Source of the DNA: Aporrectodea caliginosa
Lineage: Eukaryota > Annelida > Clitellata > Crassiclitellata > Lumbricidae
DNA length: 64,000 bases
Reading direction: 5' to 3'
Assembly (NCBI GenBank): GCA_020284085.1
Contig: JACEVL010000019.1
Coordinates: forward strand, 1,334,001 to 1,398,000
Positions 11,092 through 20,880 of this stretch are shown here, piece by piece. Every line of letters starts with the position of its first letter. Position 1 is the first letter of the stretch. Both the position numbers and the translations under genes were made by a program. The notes below the pieces were generated by a model, which did no database searches, was not told the DNA's origin, and saw only the letters and a list, made by a program, of their open reading frames with translations.

Positions 11092-11756
11092 CCACAAGGC
11101 TGAATGAATGCTATATGATCTATAAATAGCCTAATAATATTGACGTTTTCAATACATGGTGTCGCGCCTCTGAATCGCTAGGTGGCGTTTAATCAGCGCT
11201 CGATTCGAGTTAGAATAAAAACGATTAAAATTATACGGTCGCTTAATTTTTGCAACTTTAACGTTTTAATCGATCAATTAAATAAAAGTACATCTTCCCA
11301 CGTCCTATAGTTGATGACTAAAGATAGGCATCGCCTAAATTAAGCCTTAGAAGCTCTATCTCTTAGACACCTACCTTTTGTTAAGAACTTTGGTAAGGAC
11401 GCATTTATAAGCGTTGAGAGCTACATCATACATGGTCGATAGATGAATATCGGCTGCCTCACGGTGTTTTGCCTATAATGTAGAGTGGTTGTGCACTGCT
11501 CTACACATGCAGAGTCAGTGGTGGTTTGTACCCTCTGCTAATAGCGACACGGTTCGTTAGTGTCGTTGGTTCGGGATAGTTTCGGGCGCCTCCGCGTCCA
11601 AAATAAGACAAGGCTAATCAGTGCGCTCCCGAGTGACAGCCGCTCACACGGTCTGCCCATTGCCGGCTTCCGCTGATCTGACGGGGTAGGGCCCATCACG
11701 TTGTTGATCGCGAGCCGGTCCGTGGCAGGCTAATCGGGGAAAGACCGATCGTGAGA
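11092..11756. other. no gene; entry into the GC-rich array region
   Basis: Noncoding sequence; base composition shifts from AT-rich to GC-rich at about 11500. No repeat period or gene is evident. Confidence 0.35.
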
Positions 11757-12110
11757 GATAAAGGCTCACAGGTCAAATACGGGGAAGGTGTCACCCCGTT
11801 GGTGTCGATCGGAAAGTACGCGGAGATACCGACAGGTCTGTAACGAAAAATCAAAGGCCGATTTCGCGTAAAGTGCGGAGATCGGGGAGGGACGGGAAAT
11901 CAGTTAACGGCGAGTGAAAAATCAAAGTCCGGTTTCCGCGTAAAGATCGGAGAGCGCGGAGAGACCGGGAAACCAGTTAACGGCGAGTGAGTAAATACGG
12001 GGAAAATTCCCCGCTGGCCCGGTTCGATCAAATACGGGGAGGGTGACCCCGTTGGTGACAGATAAATACGGGGAAAGCTCCCTTGAGTTACCGTTCGATA
12101 AATGCTGCAC
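11757..12110. repeat. degenerate AAATACGGGGAA repeats
   Basis: Words AAATACGGGGAA and GTGACCCCGTTGG, and longer units such as AAAGTNCGGAGATCGGGGAG and ACCGGGAAACCAGTTAACGG (11900 and 11975), recur with irregular spacing. No coding signal. Confidence 0.6.
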
Positions 12111-12242
12111 ACCAGTGTGGTAAAGTACGGGGAAGATGGTGACCCCGTTGATACCGTTCGTAAAACAATTGCGGATCTACCCGCATATTCTTTTCAACTT
12201 GCGGGTCTACCGCACCTTTTCTACTTACGGGACTTACCGAAA

Positions 12243-12590
12243 CGTTTCTCCCGCGGTTTCCCCGCGGATTATCTTTCCTTGCGTACCTAGCGTCGGTTAT
12301 AGTTAGGCTATTTCCGCGGTTTCCCCGTGGACTATCTTTCTTTTCGTACTTACTCCCGCGGTTTCCCCGCGGATTATTTTCTTTGCGTATCTAGCGTCGT
12401 TCATAGTAACTTTCGCGGTTTTCTTGCGGATAATCTTTCTTTGCGTACTTTACGTCGGTTGTACTTATTACCGCGGTTTCCCCGCGGTAAATATCTACTT
12501 GCGGGACTAGCCGCATTATCTTTATTCGCGGTTTCCCCGCGGTTTCTTTACTTGCGGGACTAGCCGCATATCTCTCTGTTCGGGGAACTA
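12243..12590. repeat. 57-bp tandem repeat with CCGCGG palindromes, about six units
   Basis: GCGGTTTCCCCGCGG or a close variant starts near 12252, 12317, 12358, 12412, 12471 and 12527, each followed by ATTATCTTTCTTTGCGTA-like sequence. Each core can fold because CCGCGG flanks a short TTTCC loop. Confidence 0.75.
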
Positions 12591-12969
12591 CCCGACAGAT
12601 CTGACCGTGGTTCGTTCAGGTGTGAGAGACAGTACAATTCCCTAACAGGGAAGTAAATACACAGGTCTGTGAGAAACAAAGGGGTAACGTTAGTGACACT
12701 TACCCCTGATTCCGGCAACGGAATCGAGTCCGAGGATTCGGAAACGAATCCTGTGAGTCCGTGCGCTCCCGGGCACAACCGTAACGCTCGCTATCTGATT
12801 CGGAAAGTTTGATTCAAGGATACCTGAGGCGGAGTAAGGGCCCACTCTCGTTGGCAGGTCCCGGATCAGATTGTTTCGGATAGCGGGAAGAAAGGTTGTG
12901 TAAGACTTAAGCCGGGGAAGGGTGTACTCGCGAGACACAGCGAGTCAACGCCCTTGGTGACGAGTACAA

Positions 12970-13115
12970 AACCCCAGGTGGGTAGATCAACGCAGACCAA
13001 GAGAGTTACCGATACGTGGAAGTCCGGGTATTCGGGTACCCAGACCAATGTGAAAATCAACGCAGACCAAGAAAGTGATTGATACGTGTACGTTCGGGTA
13101 GTCGGGTACCCACGT
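12970..13115. repeat. 64-bp tandem repeat, two units
   Basis: ATCAACGCAGACCAAGA followed by GATACGTG and GTCGGGTACCCA occurs at about 12987 and again at about 13057. Confidence 0.65.
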
Positions 13116-13279
13116 AGATACATATTTGCTTGTCGCAACACACAGCTCTGAGAACTGACTGAAGTGCGAGGCTGGGCCCCCTCGTGCGTAGGTTGGAACG
13201 AAGTTCTGTGTGTAGATAGTGAAGGTTATAGAGAGAGGACCTTCACTATCAGAGTCCGTAGATACCTTACCAGTGTTTG

Positions 13280-13690
13280 CCAACACTTTCTTTCGAAGCA
13301 GAATTCTTACTGTGTTGGTCGTTCTTTGAGACAACTGTGTTGGTCGTTCTTTGCCTTCACAGAGTGTCTTTCTTTTTTTCTTTCGAAGCACTGTGTTGGT
13401 CGTTCTTTAGTGTATGTTTCTTTTGAAGTAGAATTATACTGTGTTGGTCTTTCTTTGCCTTCACTCTCAGAGTCCGTTGATATCTTATATCTTACGAGGC
13501 AGAATGATTCTTACTGTGTTGGTCGTTCTTTGCCTTCACAGTCTGTGAGTTCCTACCGGTGTCTTTCTTTGTCTTTCGAAGCAGAATTTATCAGTGTTGG
13601 TCGTTCTTTGCCAACACAGATACGAGTGTTTCTTTGTCGTTTGAAGCAGAATTTATCAGTGTTGGTCGTTCTTTGCCGAACAGAGACGGG
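13280..13690. repeat. TGTGTTGGTCGTTCTTT tandem array
   Basis: At least seven copies of (T/A)GTGTTGGTCGTTCTTT with flanking TTTCGAAGCAGAATT occur at irregular spacing of about 25-70 bases. An open frame of 186 codons covers the array (13164-13724) and reads as repeated C-V-G-R-S-L-P; it has no known family and is likely open because the repeat unit lacks stops in that frame. Confidence 0.7.
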
Positions 13691-13720
13691 TAAGGGAACT
13701 TACTCCGTCAATTGTGGTGC

Positions 13721-14149
13721 ATGACAATATACGTGGGAGGCCGCATGCCAAACACGAAAATGGACAGAGAGACACATGACGGTAGGAAGACGCGTTGCCC
13801 CATGGACAAATGTATAGGACGAGTTGACGTAGAGATTTGTCCCCAGTATGGTCTAGGGCTAGAAGACGTAGAGAGCTGCTATCGGTAGTGTCTAGGCCGA
13901 GTTGACATAGCAAAGTGTTTCAAGTATTGTCTAGGACGACGCGATGTAGAGAGTTGTTACGGGTATTGTCTAGGGCGAAATGGCGTAGCGACTTGTCATA
14001 AGTATTCCTGGTCTCCGGAACTTAGAGAACGTTTGGTGTCCCTTATTATTGGCGATGGTTTAAGAGTCACACGGAGATGTTCAGATCAGGTAGAGGTGAA
14101 GAGGAAGCGCGTAGCTCAGAAGGTAAACACAGAGAAAGACTACTGCTAG
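13721..14149 (+). other. 39-bp array encoding a two-cysteine 13-residue repeat
   Basis: From the ATG at 13721 the frame runs to an in-frame TAG at 13886-13888 and then stays open to 14147. Five units of exactly 39 bases start at 13811, 13850, 13889, 13928 and 13967, each reading approximately C-L-G-R-x-D-V-x-x-C-x-x-Y, with cysteines at positions 1 and 10 (glycine replaces the first cysteine in unit 2). No indel breaks the frame. Upstream of the array lie about 30 basic residues, downstream a basic tail ending E-K-D-Y-C. The one stop falls at the tyrosine position of unit 2. It may be a decayed small protein, a spliced exon, or simply a minisatellite whose length is divisible by three; I do not recognise a family. 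Confidence 0.4.
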
Positions 14150-14463
14150 TAAGAGAACGAACCCTGTTCTGAGTGACGGCCATCCTCAGGACGTTGCCCA
14201 TCCGGCGACCGTGGAAGAGGCAGAGTCTGACCGAAATAAAGCTGTAAAGTGTTACCTCTCTTGGAGAAGCGACCCATCCTAAACCTCCCCTGATAGGAAC
14301 GGTCACCCTGGGTAAAGATAGAGAACAGCCATTTACATTGAATTAGTCAAGGCAGTGACTCGGGCGGCTCCAGACGGACAGTGGGCTGGAGCCGACGCCG
14401 TCCCGTGAGCAGAGAGAGAGAGAGAGAGTGAGGTAGCGTGCGGGGGCGGCGGTCGCCACACCT
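14150..14463. other. no gene; GC-rich with a GA run
   Basis: Contains an (AG)n run at about 14410-14430 and a 19-bp word GTGACTCGGGCGGCTCCAG at 14355-14373 that recurs at 14759-14777. Confidence 0.4.
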
Positions 14464-14541
14464 ACATGGCTCTGTCTGAGGGGTGCCATGTTCTGGGGCA
14501 AAAGTGGTAACTAACTTTAAAATTTAAAGTAACATACGCTT

Positions 14542-14614
14542 ATATGGCATTATTTCAAATTTAGGCCTACTATCATTTAATGATAGTTGGCCTAAATTTG
14601 AAATAATGCCATAT
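14542..14614. repeat. foldback palindrome at left edge of copy A
   Basis: ATATGGCATTATTTCAAATT followed by TAGGCCTACTATCATT meets its near-complement after a junction at about 14578, giving a hairpin with arms of about 36 bases. Confidence 0.8.
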
Positions 14615-14777
14615 GTGTTACCAAAAGTGGTAACTAACTTTAAATGATAGTAGGCCTATATTGAAATAATACCACAGTGTACTATACTAGAACAGACCAC
14701 TAGTACACAATATCCTGCATGTAGGCTATATTAAACAGTTTCATTGAAGCGATAGATCGTGACTCGGGCGGCTCCAG

Positions 14778-15327
14778 TCATATTCTGAGCCAGTTCGCTT
14801 TGACAGCTCTGAGGTTGACAGCTCTGAGGGGGGTCAATTTTTCCGGATTTTGCGTACGTACTAAGTGGATCACCCCTAACTCACCTACAGTAAGGTAGAA
14901 TATAAAAAATGTTCCTGGGGTAGAACCCACGCATCCAGAGAAAAAAAGAGAAGTCGACGTTAGTGTTTGGATTGGATGATGAGGAACGGTTACAGCAGGC
15001 TGAAAGAGAGGGCTAAACAACGAGGCGAATGGCGATATTGGACTTACGAAGCTGCCTAAAGGCACAGAACCTGAAGAAGATAGGGTCTATGCGGGTTCCA
15101 TCCAATGTTCATGGAAATGTGGGCAAGGGTATATTGATAGAACATTGCATTCAAAGAGGTTAAATTAAGATTGAAAAAAGGAGAGAATGAGAACTGAACC
15201 TTGACAAACAGCTGAATGACAGGCAACAGGGTTCAGTACACTCAGAGTTCATTGGCACTTTATGAGAACGAGCATGTCCAGAGCAGAAGAGCAGACCCTG
15301 AAACTGCAAATGATTTGTAGAGTCTAT
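14778..15327. other. no gene, copy A
   Basis: Matches 23955-24475 of copy B. Minus-strand frame 14778-15065 has a counterpart at 24039-24254 but is not conserved in length and has no recognisable family. Confidence 0.4.
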
Positions 15328-15509
15328 CAGTGGCGTAACGAAGGGGGACAGAGGGGCAGCCGATCCCGGGCGCAGCCCCAGAGGGGCGCAAAATTACCAT
15401 TCAGTGATACGCAATACTGACAAGAACGATTAAGTCAACAAGAAAATTTAAAGGGGGCGCAGTCATAAACCCTTGCCCCTTGGTGTTGAAACCCTTCGTT
15501 ACGCCACTG
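15328..15509. mobile_element. hAT-like MITE, 182 bp, copy A
   Basis: Perfect 17-bp terminal inverted repeats CAGTGGCGTAACGAAGG / CCTTCGTTACGCCACTG. The flanking octamers GAGTCTAT (15320-15327) and GAGTCGAT (15510-15517) match at seven of eight bases, as expected of a hAT target duplication. Noncoding. Confidence 0.85.
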
Positions 15510-15829
15510 GAGTCGATACAACAAACTGCCATCATCTGGCCTACAATATCAAATGCAACACTCAAATAAGAACCCACTGAAAGCTATACCAGCTATGTTT
15601 CTAAGTGTGTCAGAGACTTAGGCAGTCTCCGTTGAATCATGTTCATGATAAGCAGACGAAGGGGACTTAGCTTCAGAGATCTTACATGCCCCTGATGATG
15701 TACTAGAAATAGGAATCCAAACAACAATATAATATATGTATTCAGGCTCGCAACCAGAGTCAAAATCAAGACGAGGCCCTTGCCTTCCCATTCCCGTCCT
15801 CTACCCTCCCCTCCCATCCTCTCCTCTTC

Positions 15830-16215
15830 ACAGGCGAGATCTCTCAGCGCCTCTTCATAGGCGAGGTCTGTCAGTGCCTTAATAAGAAAGGCGACATTAT
15901 CCAGCGCCTCTTCAGAGACGAGATTTTTCAGCGCCTCTTCACAGGCGAGATCTTTCAGCGCCTCTTCACAGAAGAGATCTTTCAGCGCCTCTTCACAGAA
16001 GAGATCTTTCAGCGCCTCTTCACAGAAGAGATCTTTCAGCGCCTCTTCACAGAAGAGATCTTTCAGCGCCTCTTCACAGGAGAGATCTTTCAGCGCCTCT
16101 TCACAGGCGAGATCTTTCCTCGCCTCATCACAGGCGAGATCTTTCGTCGCCTCTTCCCAGGCGAGATCTTTCCTCGCCTCTTCATAGACGAAGTCTGTCA
16201 ATGCCTTAGGAAAAA
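15830..16215. repeat. 27-bp tandem array, copy A
   Basis: About 14 units of GCGCCTCTTCACAG(G/A)(C/A)GAGATCTTTCA. The unit is three times nine, so frames stay open: the minus strand reads E-E-A-L-K-D-L-(A/F)-C per unit inside a 202-codon frame (15593-16201) whose non-repeat end has a hydrophobic run LILTLVASLNTYIILLFGF. Plus-strand frames are open as well, so openness alone is not evidence of coding. Confidence 0.85.
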
Positions 16216-16229
16216 CGACATCATCCAGC

Positions 16230-17873
16230 GTGTTGCGCTTCGAAGCGGAAGCGACTATGACGTGTTGCGGTCCGAAGTGGAAGCGACTTATGATTGTGTT
16301 GCGCTTCGAAGTGGAAGCGACTTATGATTGTGTTGCGCTTCGAAGTGGAAGCGACTTATGATTGTGTTGCGCTTCGAAGTGGAAGCGACTATGACGTGTT
16401 GCGCTTCGAAGTGGAAGCGACTTATGATTGCGTTGCGCTTCGAAGTGGAAGCGACTTATGATTGTGTTGCGCTTCGAAGCGGAAGCGACTATGACGTGTT
16501 GCGGTCCGAAGTGGAAGCGACTTATGATAGTGTTGCGCTTCGAAGTGAAAGCGACTTATGATTGTGTTGCGCTTCGAAGTGGAAGCGACTTATGATTGTG
16601 TTGCGCTTCGAAGTGGAAGCGACTTATGATTGTGTTGCACTTCGAAGTGGAAGCGACTTATGATTGTGTTGCGCTTCGAAGTGGAAGCGACTATGACGTG
16701 TTGCGCTTCGAAGTGGAAGCGACTTATGATTGCGTTGCGCTTCGAAGTGAAAGCGACTTATGATTGTGTTGCGCTTCGAAGTGGAAGCGACTATGACGTG
16801 TTGCGCTTCGAAGTGGAAGCGACTTATGATTGTGCTGCGCTTCGAAGTGGAAGCGACTTATGATTGTGTTGCGCTTCGAAGTGGAAGCGACTATGACGTG
16901 TTGCGGTCCGAAGTGGAAGCGACTTATGGTTGTGTTGCGCTTCGAAGTGGAAGCGACTTATGATTGTGTTGCGCTTCGAAGTGGAAGCGACTTATGATTG
17001 TGTTGCGCTTCGAAGTGGAATCGACTTATGATTGTGGTGCACTTCGAAGTGGAAGCGACTTATGATCGTGTTGCTCTTCGAAGTGGAAGCGACTTGTGAT
17101 TGTGTTGCGCTTCTAAATGGAAGCGACTATGACGAGTTGCGCTTCGAAGTGGAAACGTCTTATGATTGTGTTGCGCTTCGAAGTGGAAGCGATTTATGAC
17201 TGTGTTGCACTTCGAAGTGGAAGCGACTTATGATTGTTTTGCGCTTCGAAGTGGAAGCGACTTTTGATTGTGTTGCACTTCGAAGTGGAAGCGACTTATG
17301 ATTGTGTTGCGCTTCGAAGTGGAAGCGACTTATGATCGTGTTGCGCTTCGAAGTGGAAGCGACTTATGATTGTGTTGCGCTTCGAAGTGGAAGCGACTTA
17401 TGATTGTTTTGCGCTTCGAAGTGGAAGCGACTTTTGATTGTGTTGCACTTCGAAGTGGAAGCGACTTATGATTGTGTTGCGCTTCGAAGTGGAAGCGACT
17501 TATGATTGTGTTGCGCTTCGAAGTGGAAGCGACTTATGATTGTGTTGCACTTCGAAGTGGAAGCGACTTATGATCGTGTTGCGCTTCGAAGTGGAAGCGA
17601 CTTATGATTGTGTTGCACTTCGAAGTGGAAGCGACTTTTGATTGTGTTGCACTTCGAAGTGGAAGCGACTTATGATCGTGTTGCGCTTCGAAGTGGAAGC
17701 GACTTATGATTGTTTTGCGCTTCGAAGTGGAAGCGACTTATGATTGTTTTGCGCTTCGAAGTGGAAACGTCTTATGACTGTGTTGCGCTTCGAAGTGGAA
17801 ACGTCTTATGATTGTGTTGCGCTTCGAAGTGGAAGCGACTTATGATTGTGTTGCGCTTCGAAGTGGAAGCTGA
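16230..17873. repeat. 34-bp tandem array, copy A
   Basis: Nearly 50 head-to-tail units of TTGCGCTTCGAAGTGGAAGC plus GACTTATGATTGTG. A minority are 32-base units with GACTATGACG in place of GACTTATGATTG. Each unit contains the palindrome CTTCGAAG and the hairpin CGCTTC-GAAGTG-GAAGCG. Most substitutions are C to A or T at the GCGCTTC position. Confidence 0.95.
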
Positions 17874-18170
17874 CGAAGGGGCGATGGTGAGGTTGCGATT
17901 AATGAGTGTATGATGATGTGGTTGCGAGTGACGGATGTGTGAAGGTGTGGTTGTGACTGATGAAAGGTGTGATGAGTGGTTGCGCTTCCATGACGTCCTC
18001 TCGTTCGAACTGGTATGCAGCAGTAGCAGATCAATCTCCTCTGCCCGCCCCAAGACGTCGCCCAACTCCATCTTTCATGAAACACCGGAATCCCGTTCAG
18101 CTGAGTTGAAGCGACGGGACGATGCCTCTTGAAGCATGTCTCTGGTATAATTACTGCTCCGGTGTAGGAG

Positions 18171-18456
18171 GCAGGGTGGACTCTAGGCACATTTTGTACA
18201 TGATACCTGCAACAGGGTGGACTCTAGATTGAAATTAAGTTAAATTAAACTAAACAGTAGTTTTAACAACATTTTATAAAGTTTTTATAGCACGAGCGGG
18301 ACCTGTAGGCACGGTGGACTCTGGAGTACGTTGTGCCTAGGTATTATGTAGTCTAGAGTACATTGTGCCTAGGTATGTAATCTACATGTAGAGTTTGTTG
18401 TGCCTAGGTGTGATGTACTCTAGAGTACGTTTTAGCCTAGAGTCCACCTTACCTGC
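18171..18456. mobile_element. 286-bp terminal-inverted-repeat element, copy A
   Basis: The left end GCAGGGTGGACTCTAGGC and the right end GCCTAGAGTCCACCTTACC (complement GGTAAGGTGGACTCTAGGC) form inverted termini. Inside, TAGAGTAC(A/G)TTGTGCCTAGGT is repeated three times. It has the same length in copy B (27209-27494). Noncoding. Confidence 0.6.
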
Positions 18457-18639
18457 CACACCGGCCTGGTGGGGGTTTGCGTGGCGGAAGGAGCGAAAAC
18501 GAGTGCAATCAGTTATGGATAGACTGATCCGTAGCCTATGCAATTTCTGACAGATAATAGGACCTAACCACACATTTAAGAAACTGTGCCATGCTGCCGC
18601 CGATGTAGGTCTCTTTACTGCGGTTCTGGGGAACCCAGG

Positions 18640-19150
18640 CCATAATCGTAATCGTAATCGTAAACTCGATATTTCTATAGTGCCCACAAAAGCGAAGTCG
18701 CGGGAACCAGCTTATTCACAGGCGCTTAATCAAAACAGAATCGATAGGCAGGGTGTCAAAATCCAGAGAGTCAGCTGGTAAACAGACAGTCAGACGGCTA
18801 AGGTGGATGATGCTTAGAGTTGAAATGGCGAGGGAGGTGAGGGGAGGAGAAGGATTAATCGGGATAGGATTTGTGAAAAAGCAGTGTTTTCAGTTTAGAG
18901 TGGAAGACCTGTGGATAGATAGCAAGAGGTGAGGTTTCGGTGAATTTGTAGGATGGAATTGGATATTTGTCGTAGCACTGGTGGGAGTTTGTTCCAAAGA
19001 GGCGGTACAGCTACGGCTATGGAGCGATTTGCAAATTTAAGCGATGGGGTGACGGAAGGGCGGAGCAGTGTGAGGGTAGAATATGAACGAAGAGGTTGGA
19101 CCGTGAACAACTGACGGAGATACGAGGGCTGAGAGGATTGAAGTGTTGTA
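18640..19150 (-). pseudogene. CR1-type LINE 3' end, copy A
   Basis: The minus-strand frame ending at 18895 reads Q-P-S-Y-L-R-Q-L-F, then L-R-P-S-V-T, then V-P-P-L-W-N-K-L-P-P. This is the standard C-terminal pattern of CR1/L2 reverse transcriptases (P-S-Y-L-x-x-L ... A-P-x-L-W-N-x-L-P). The stop is followed by a 3' region and a (TTACGA)n tail at 18645-18662, typical of this clade. 5'-truncated; a SINE lies directly upstream. Confidence 0.8.
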
Positions 19151-19411
19151 ATAATATTTTCGTTTATTGAAACAATCCGGTTGACAAACCGCAACCGGTT
19201 ACAGTGTACATGCAGTTATGCAATTGAAACAATTCACAAGAACACAAAAGACAGAAGACATAAATCTTAACTACTAACAGAACAGACAGCCTGCAATACA
19301 CGGCGCTAATAGCAGCCTACAAAGCATGTCCGCCCTACGGAACTCGAACTCTGTACCTCTCGCTCTCCATGCTAGTGTGTTATCCAATGCGCTATCGCTC
19401 CCCCCCCCCCC
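19151..19411 (-). mobile_element. tRNA-derived SINE, family 1, copy 2
   Basis: Minus-strand copy of the SINE at 1012-1285: the tRNA-like head (B box complement GGAACTCGAACTC near 19340, A box complement at 19375-19395), same body, same end with AACCGGTTGCGGTTTGTCAA. Confidence 0.8.
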
Positions 19412-19720
19412 ATAGGTGTAGGTGAGGGATAGGACTTTATAGGCCTATTCTATTCGTTCAGGAATTTTGAGACAGTGGAGTGATTTCAAGACAGGAGTGA
19501 TGTGGTGGTGTTTGGGGGTTTTGGTGACAGCACGTCATGTTTTGCATCGGCTTCCTGCCCCCAGTAAAGAGGCTTCATTACTCCTTACGCCCACGACCGT
19601 ATTATCCCCAGGTAGATAAATCGAACGTGAATATTGTTCATAACAAGAATGCTATATTTTATCTAATGAATGCACACCAAAGTGCGGAGAGGAAGTTGGT
19701 TAAACAATGAATATGCTTAC
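19412..19720. other. no gene, copy A
   Basis: Matches 28443-28607 plus 29038-29170 of copy B, where a Harbinger-like element interrupts it. The uninterrupted word CTTCATTACTCC here is the empty site. Confidence 0.6.
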
Positions 19721-20322
19721 CAGGGCTTATTCTAACGTGCAGCCAGACACAAAGTGTGCAGTTGGGAAAGAAATTTGTGCAGTTAAAAATCAGATTTTGT
19801 GCAGTTATTTTTGTAGACCTAATTGTATAAACCAACAGTCCCCAAACCCAGTGACAATTTGTGTGAAAGAAATGAGGCACGAATAGTTACTTAAATTAAA
19901 TGAGAGGCTTCCGACAATTTTCTTCTGGAAAAAAAGAAAAAAGACGGGAAATCAAAAAAGTCATGAAAAATATTTGGTGGAACTAAGAAACAAATTTTTG
20001 CTGGAAACTCTCGTTACTACCCCCCCTCGAAAAATTCTTGCTTGTTAAAGTATCGTTACTACCCCCTCGAAAAGTCTTCGAAAACTCTTGTTACTACCCC
20101 GCCTCCTCGAAAAGTCTTGGGAAACTATCGTTACTACCCCCCCCCTCGACAAAATATTGCCCGGTTGTCAACTTTTCAAATATGTGGGATTACCCCCCCC
20201 CCGACAGCAAGCAAGGGGAGTAGATTAAACACTGCGCACACGAACCCCTAGTTACGCCACTGCCCAGACCTCCCAATTCGGCCCTCATGTGCAGTTAATA
20301 AAATTTCTTAGAATAAGCCCTG
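19721..20322. mobile_element. 602-bp non-autonomous hAT-like element, copy A only
   Basis: Perfect 15-bp terminal inverted repeats CAGGGCTTATTCTAA / TTAGAATAAGCCCTG are flanked by the exact 8-bp duplication ATGCTTAC (19713-19720 and 20323-20330). Copy B at about 29172-29185 lacks the element. Inside lies a run of four TCGTTACTACCCC-type subrepeats (19995-20150). No transposase frame is present. Confidence 0.9.
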
Positions 20323-20330
20323 ATGCTTAC

Positions 20331-20880
20331 TTAGGCTACTTAAAACTGGTGCATGTTCACAAACGGGCAGGGTGTCCGTATGAATAGGGATCGGCATTTC
20401 GACCTCATTGAGATCAGCAGGGTCAGAGTCATCTCACAGAAAACCCGCCTCGAAATAAGCGTCAGTATAGTAGGGTATACCTCTGTTCCTGGCGAAGTTG
20501 AGCTTCCGAAGGCAGCGCTGGACTTCAGTCGTCTTCCATCGGTCGAACTCGACGAGAAGAACGGTCCGTATCGAGCGTCGACGTGTCCACAAAGGGCCTC
20601 ACGAAAGGGCGACGCAACCGACGAAACATGATCTCTCATTTATCAAGCAGAAACGCAGCCAAAATTCGCAAATTATAGGCAAAAAATCGCAAAGCTCCCA
20701 TCTTCAGCCATGGAAGCTGGGTGGACGATGACGTCATCAACAATAAGGCGGGCGGAAATGACGTCAATACGATAGTATCGCATCGCTCGAGAGTTCGACT
20801 CTAACGTTATGCTTTTATAATTATAGACGTGCGATAATAATTAGGCTATAGTATTACTGTATTAATAATGGCAATAATTA
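20331..20880. other. no recognised gene, copy A
   Basis: Corresponds to 29180-29760 in copy B. Opposed overlapping frames (20353-20631 plus, 20340-20639 minus) show no family and are not preserved in copy B, where indels break them. Confidence 0.4.

Noticed and set aside
13164..13724. 186-codon plus-strand protein with repeated C-V-G-R-S-L
   Set aside because: The frame spans the irregular TGTGTTGGTCGTTCTTT array; spacing between units is not a multiple of three throughout and the motif drops out of frame.
11500..14463. rDNA intergenic spacer
   Set aside because: The tandem-array architecture is suggestive, but no 18S, 5.8S or 28S sequence is present on either side, so it stays only a hypothesis in the findings.
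16328..16963. repeated proteins with F-E-V-E-A-T and R-S-G-S-D motifs
   Set aside because: These are translations of the 34-bp array; the reading frame changes with each unit and is not maintained over the array.
16230..17873. CRISPR-like array of 34-bp repeats
   Set aside because: Units are head-to-tail without unique spacers, the host is a eukaryote, and there are no cas genes.
17772..18190. 99- and 116-codon minus-strand frames identical in both duplicated blocks
   Set aside because: Identity reflects the recency of the duplication, not selection; part of the frames is the 34-bp array and the rest has no family resemblance.
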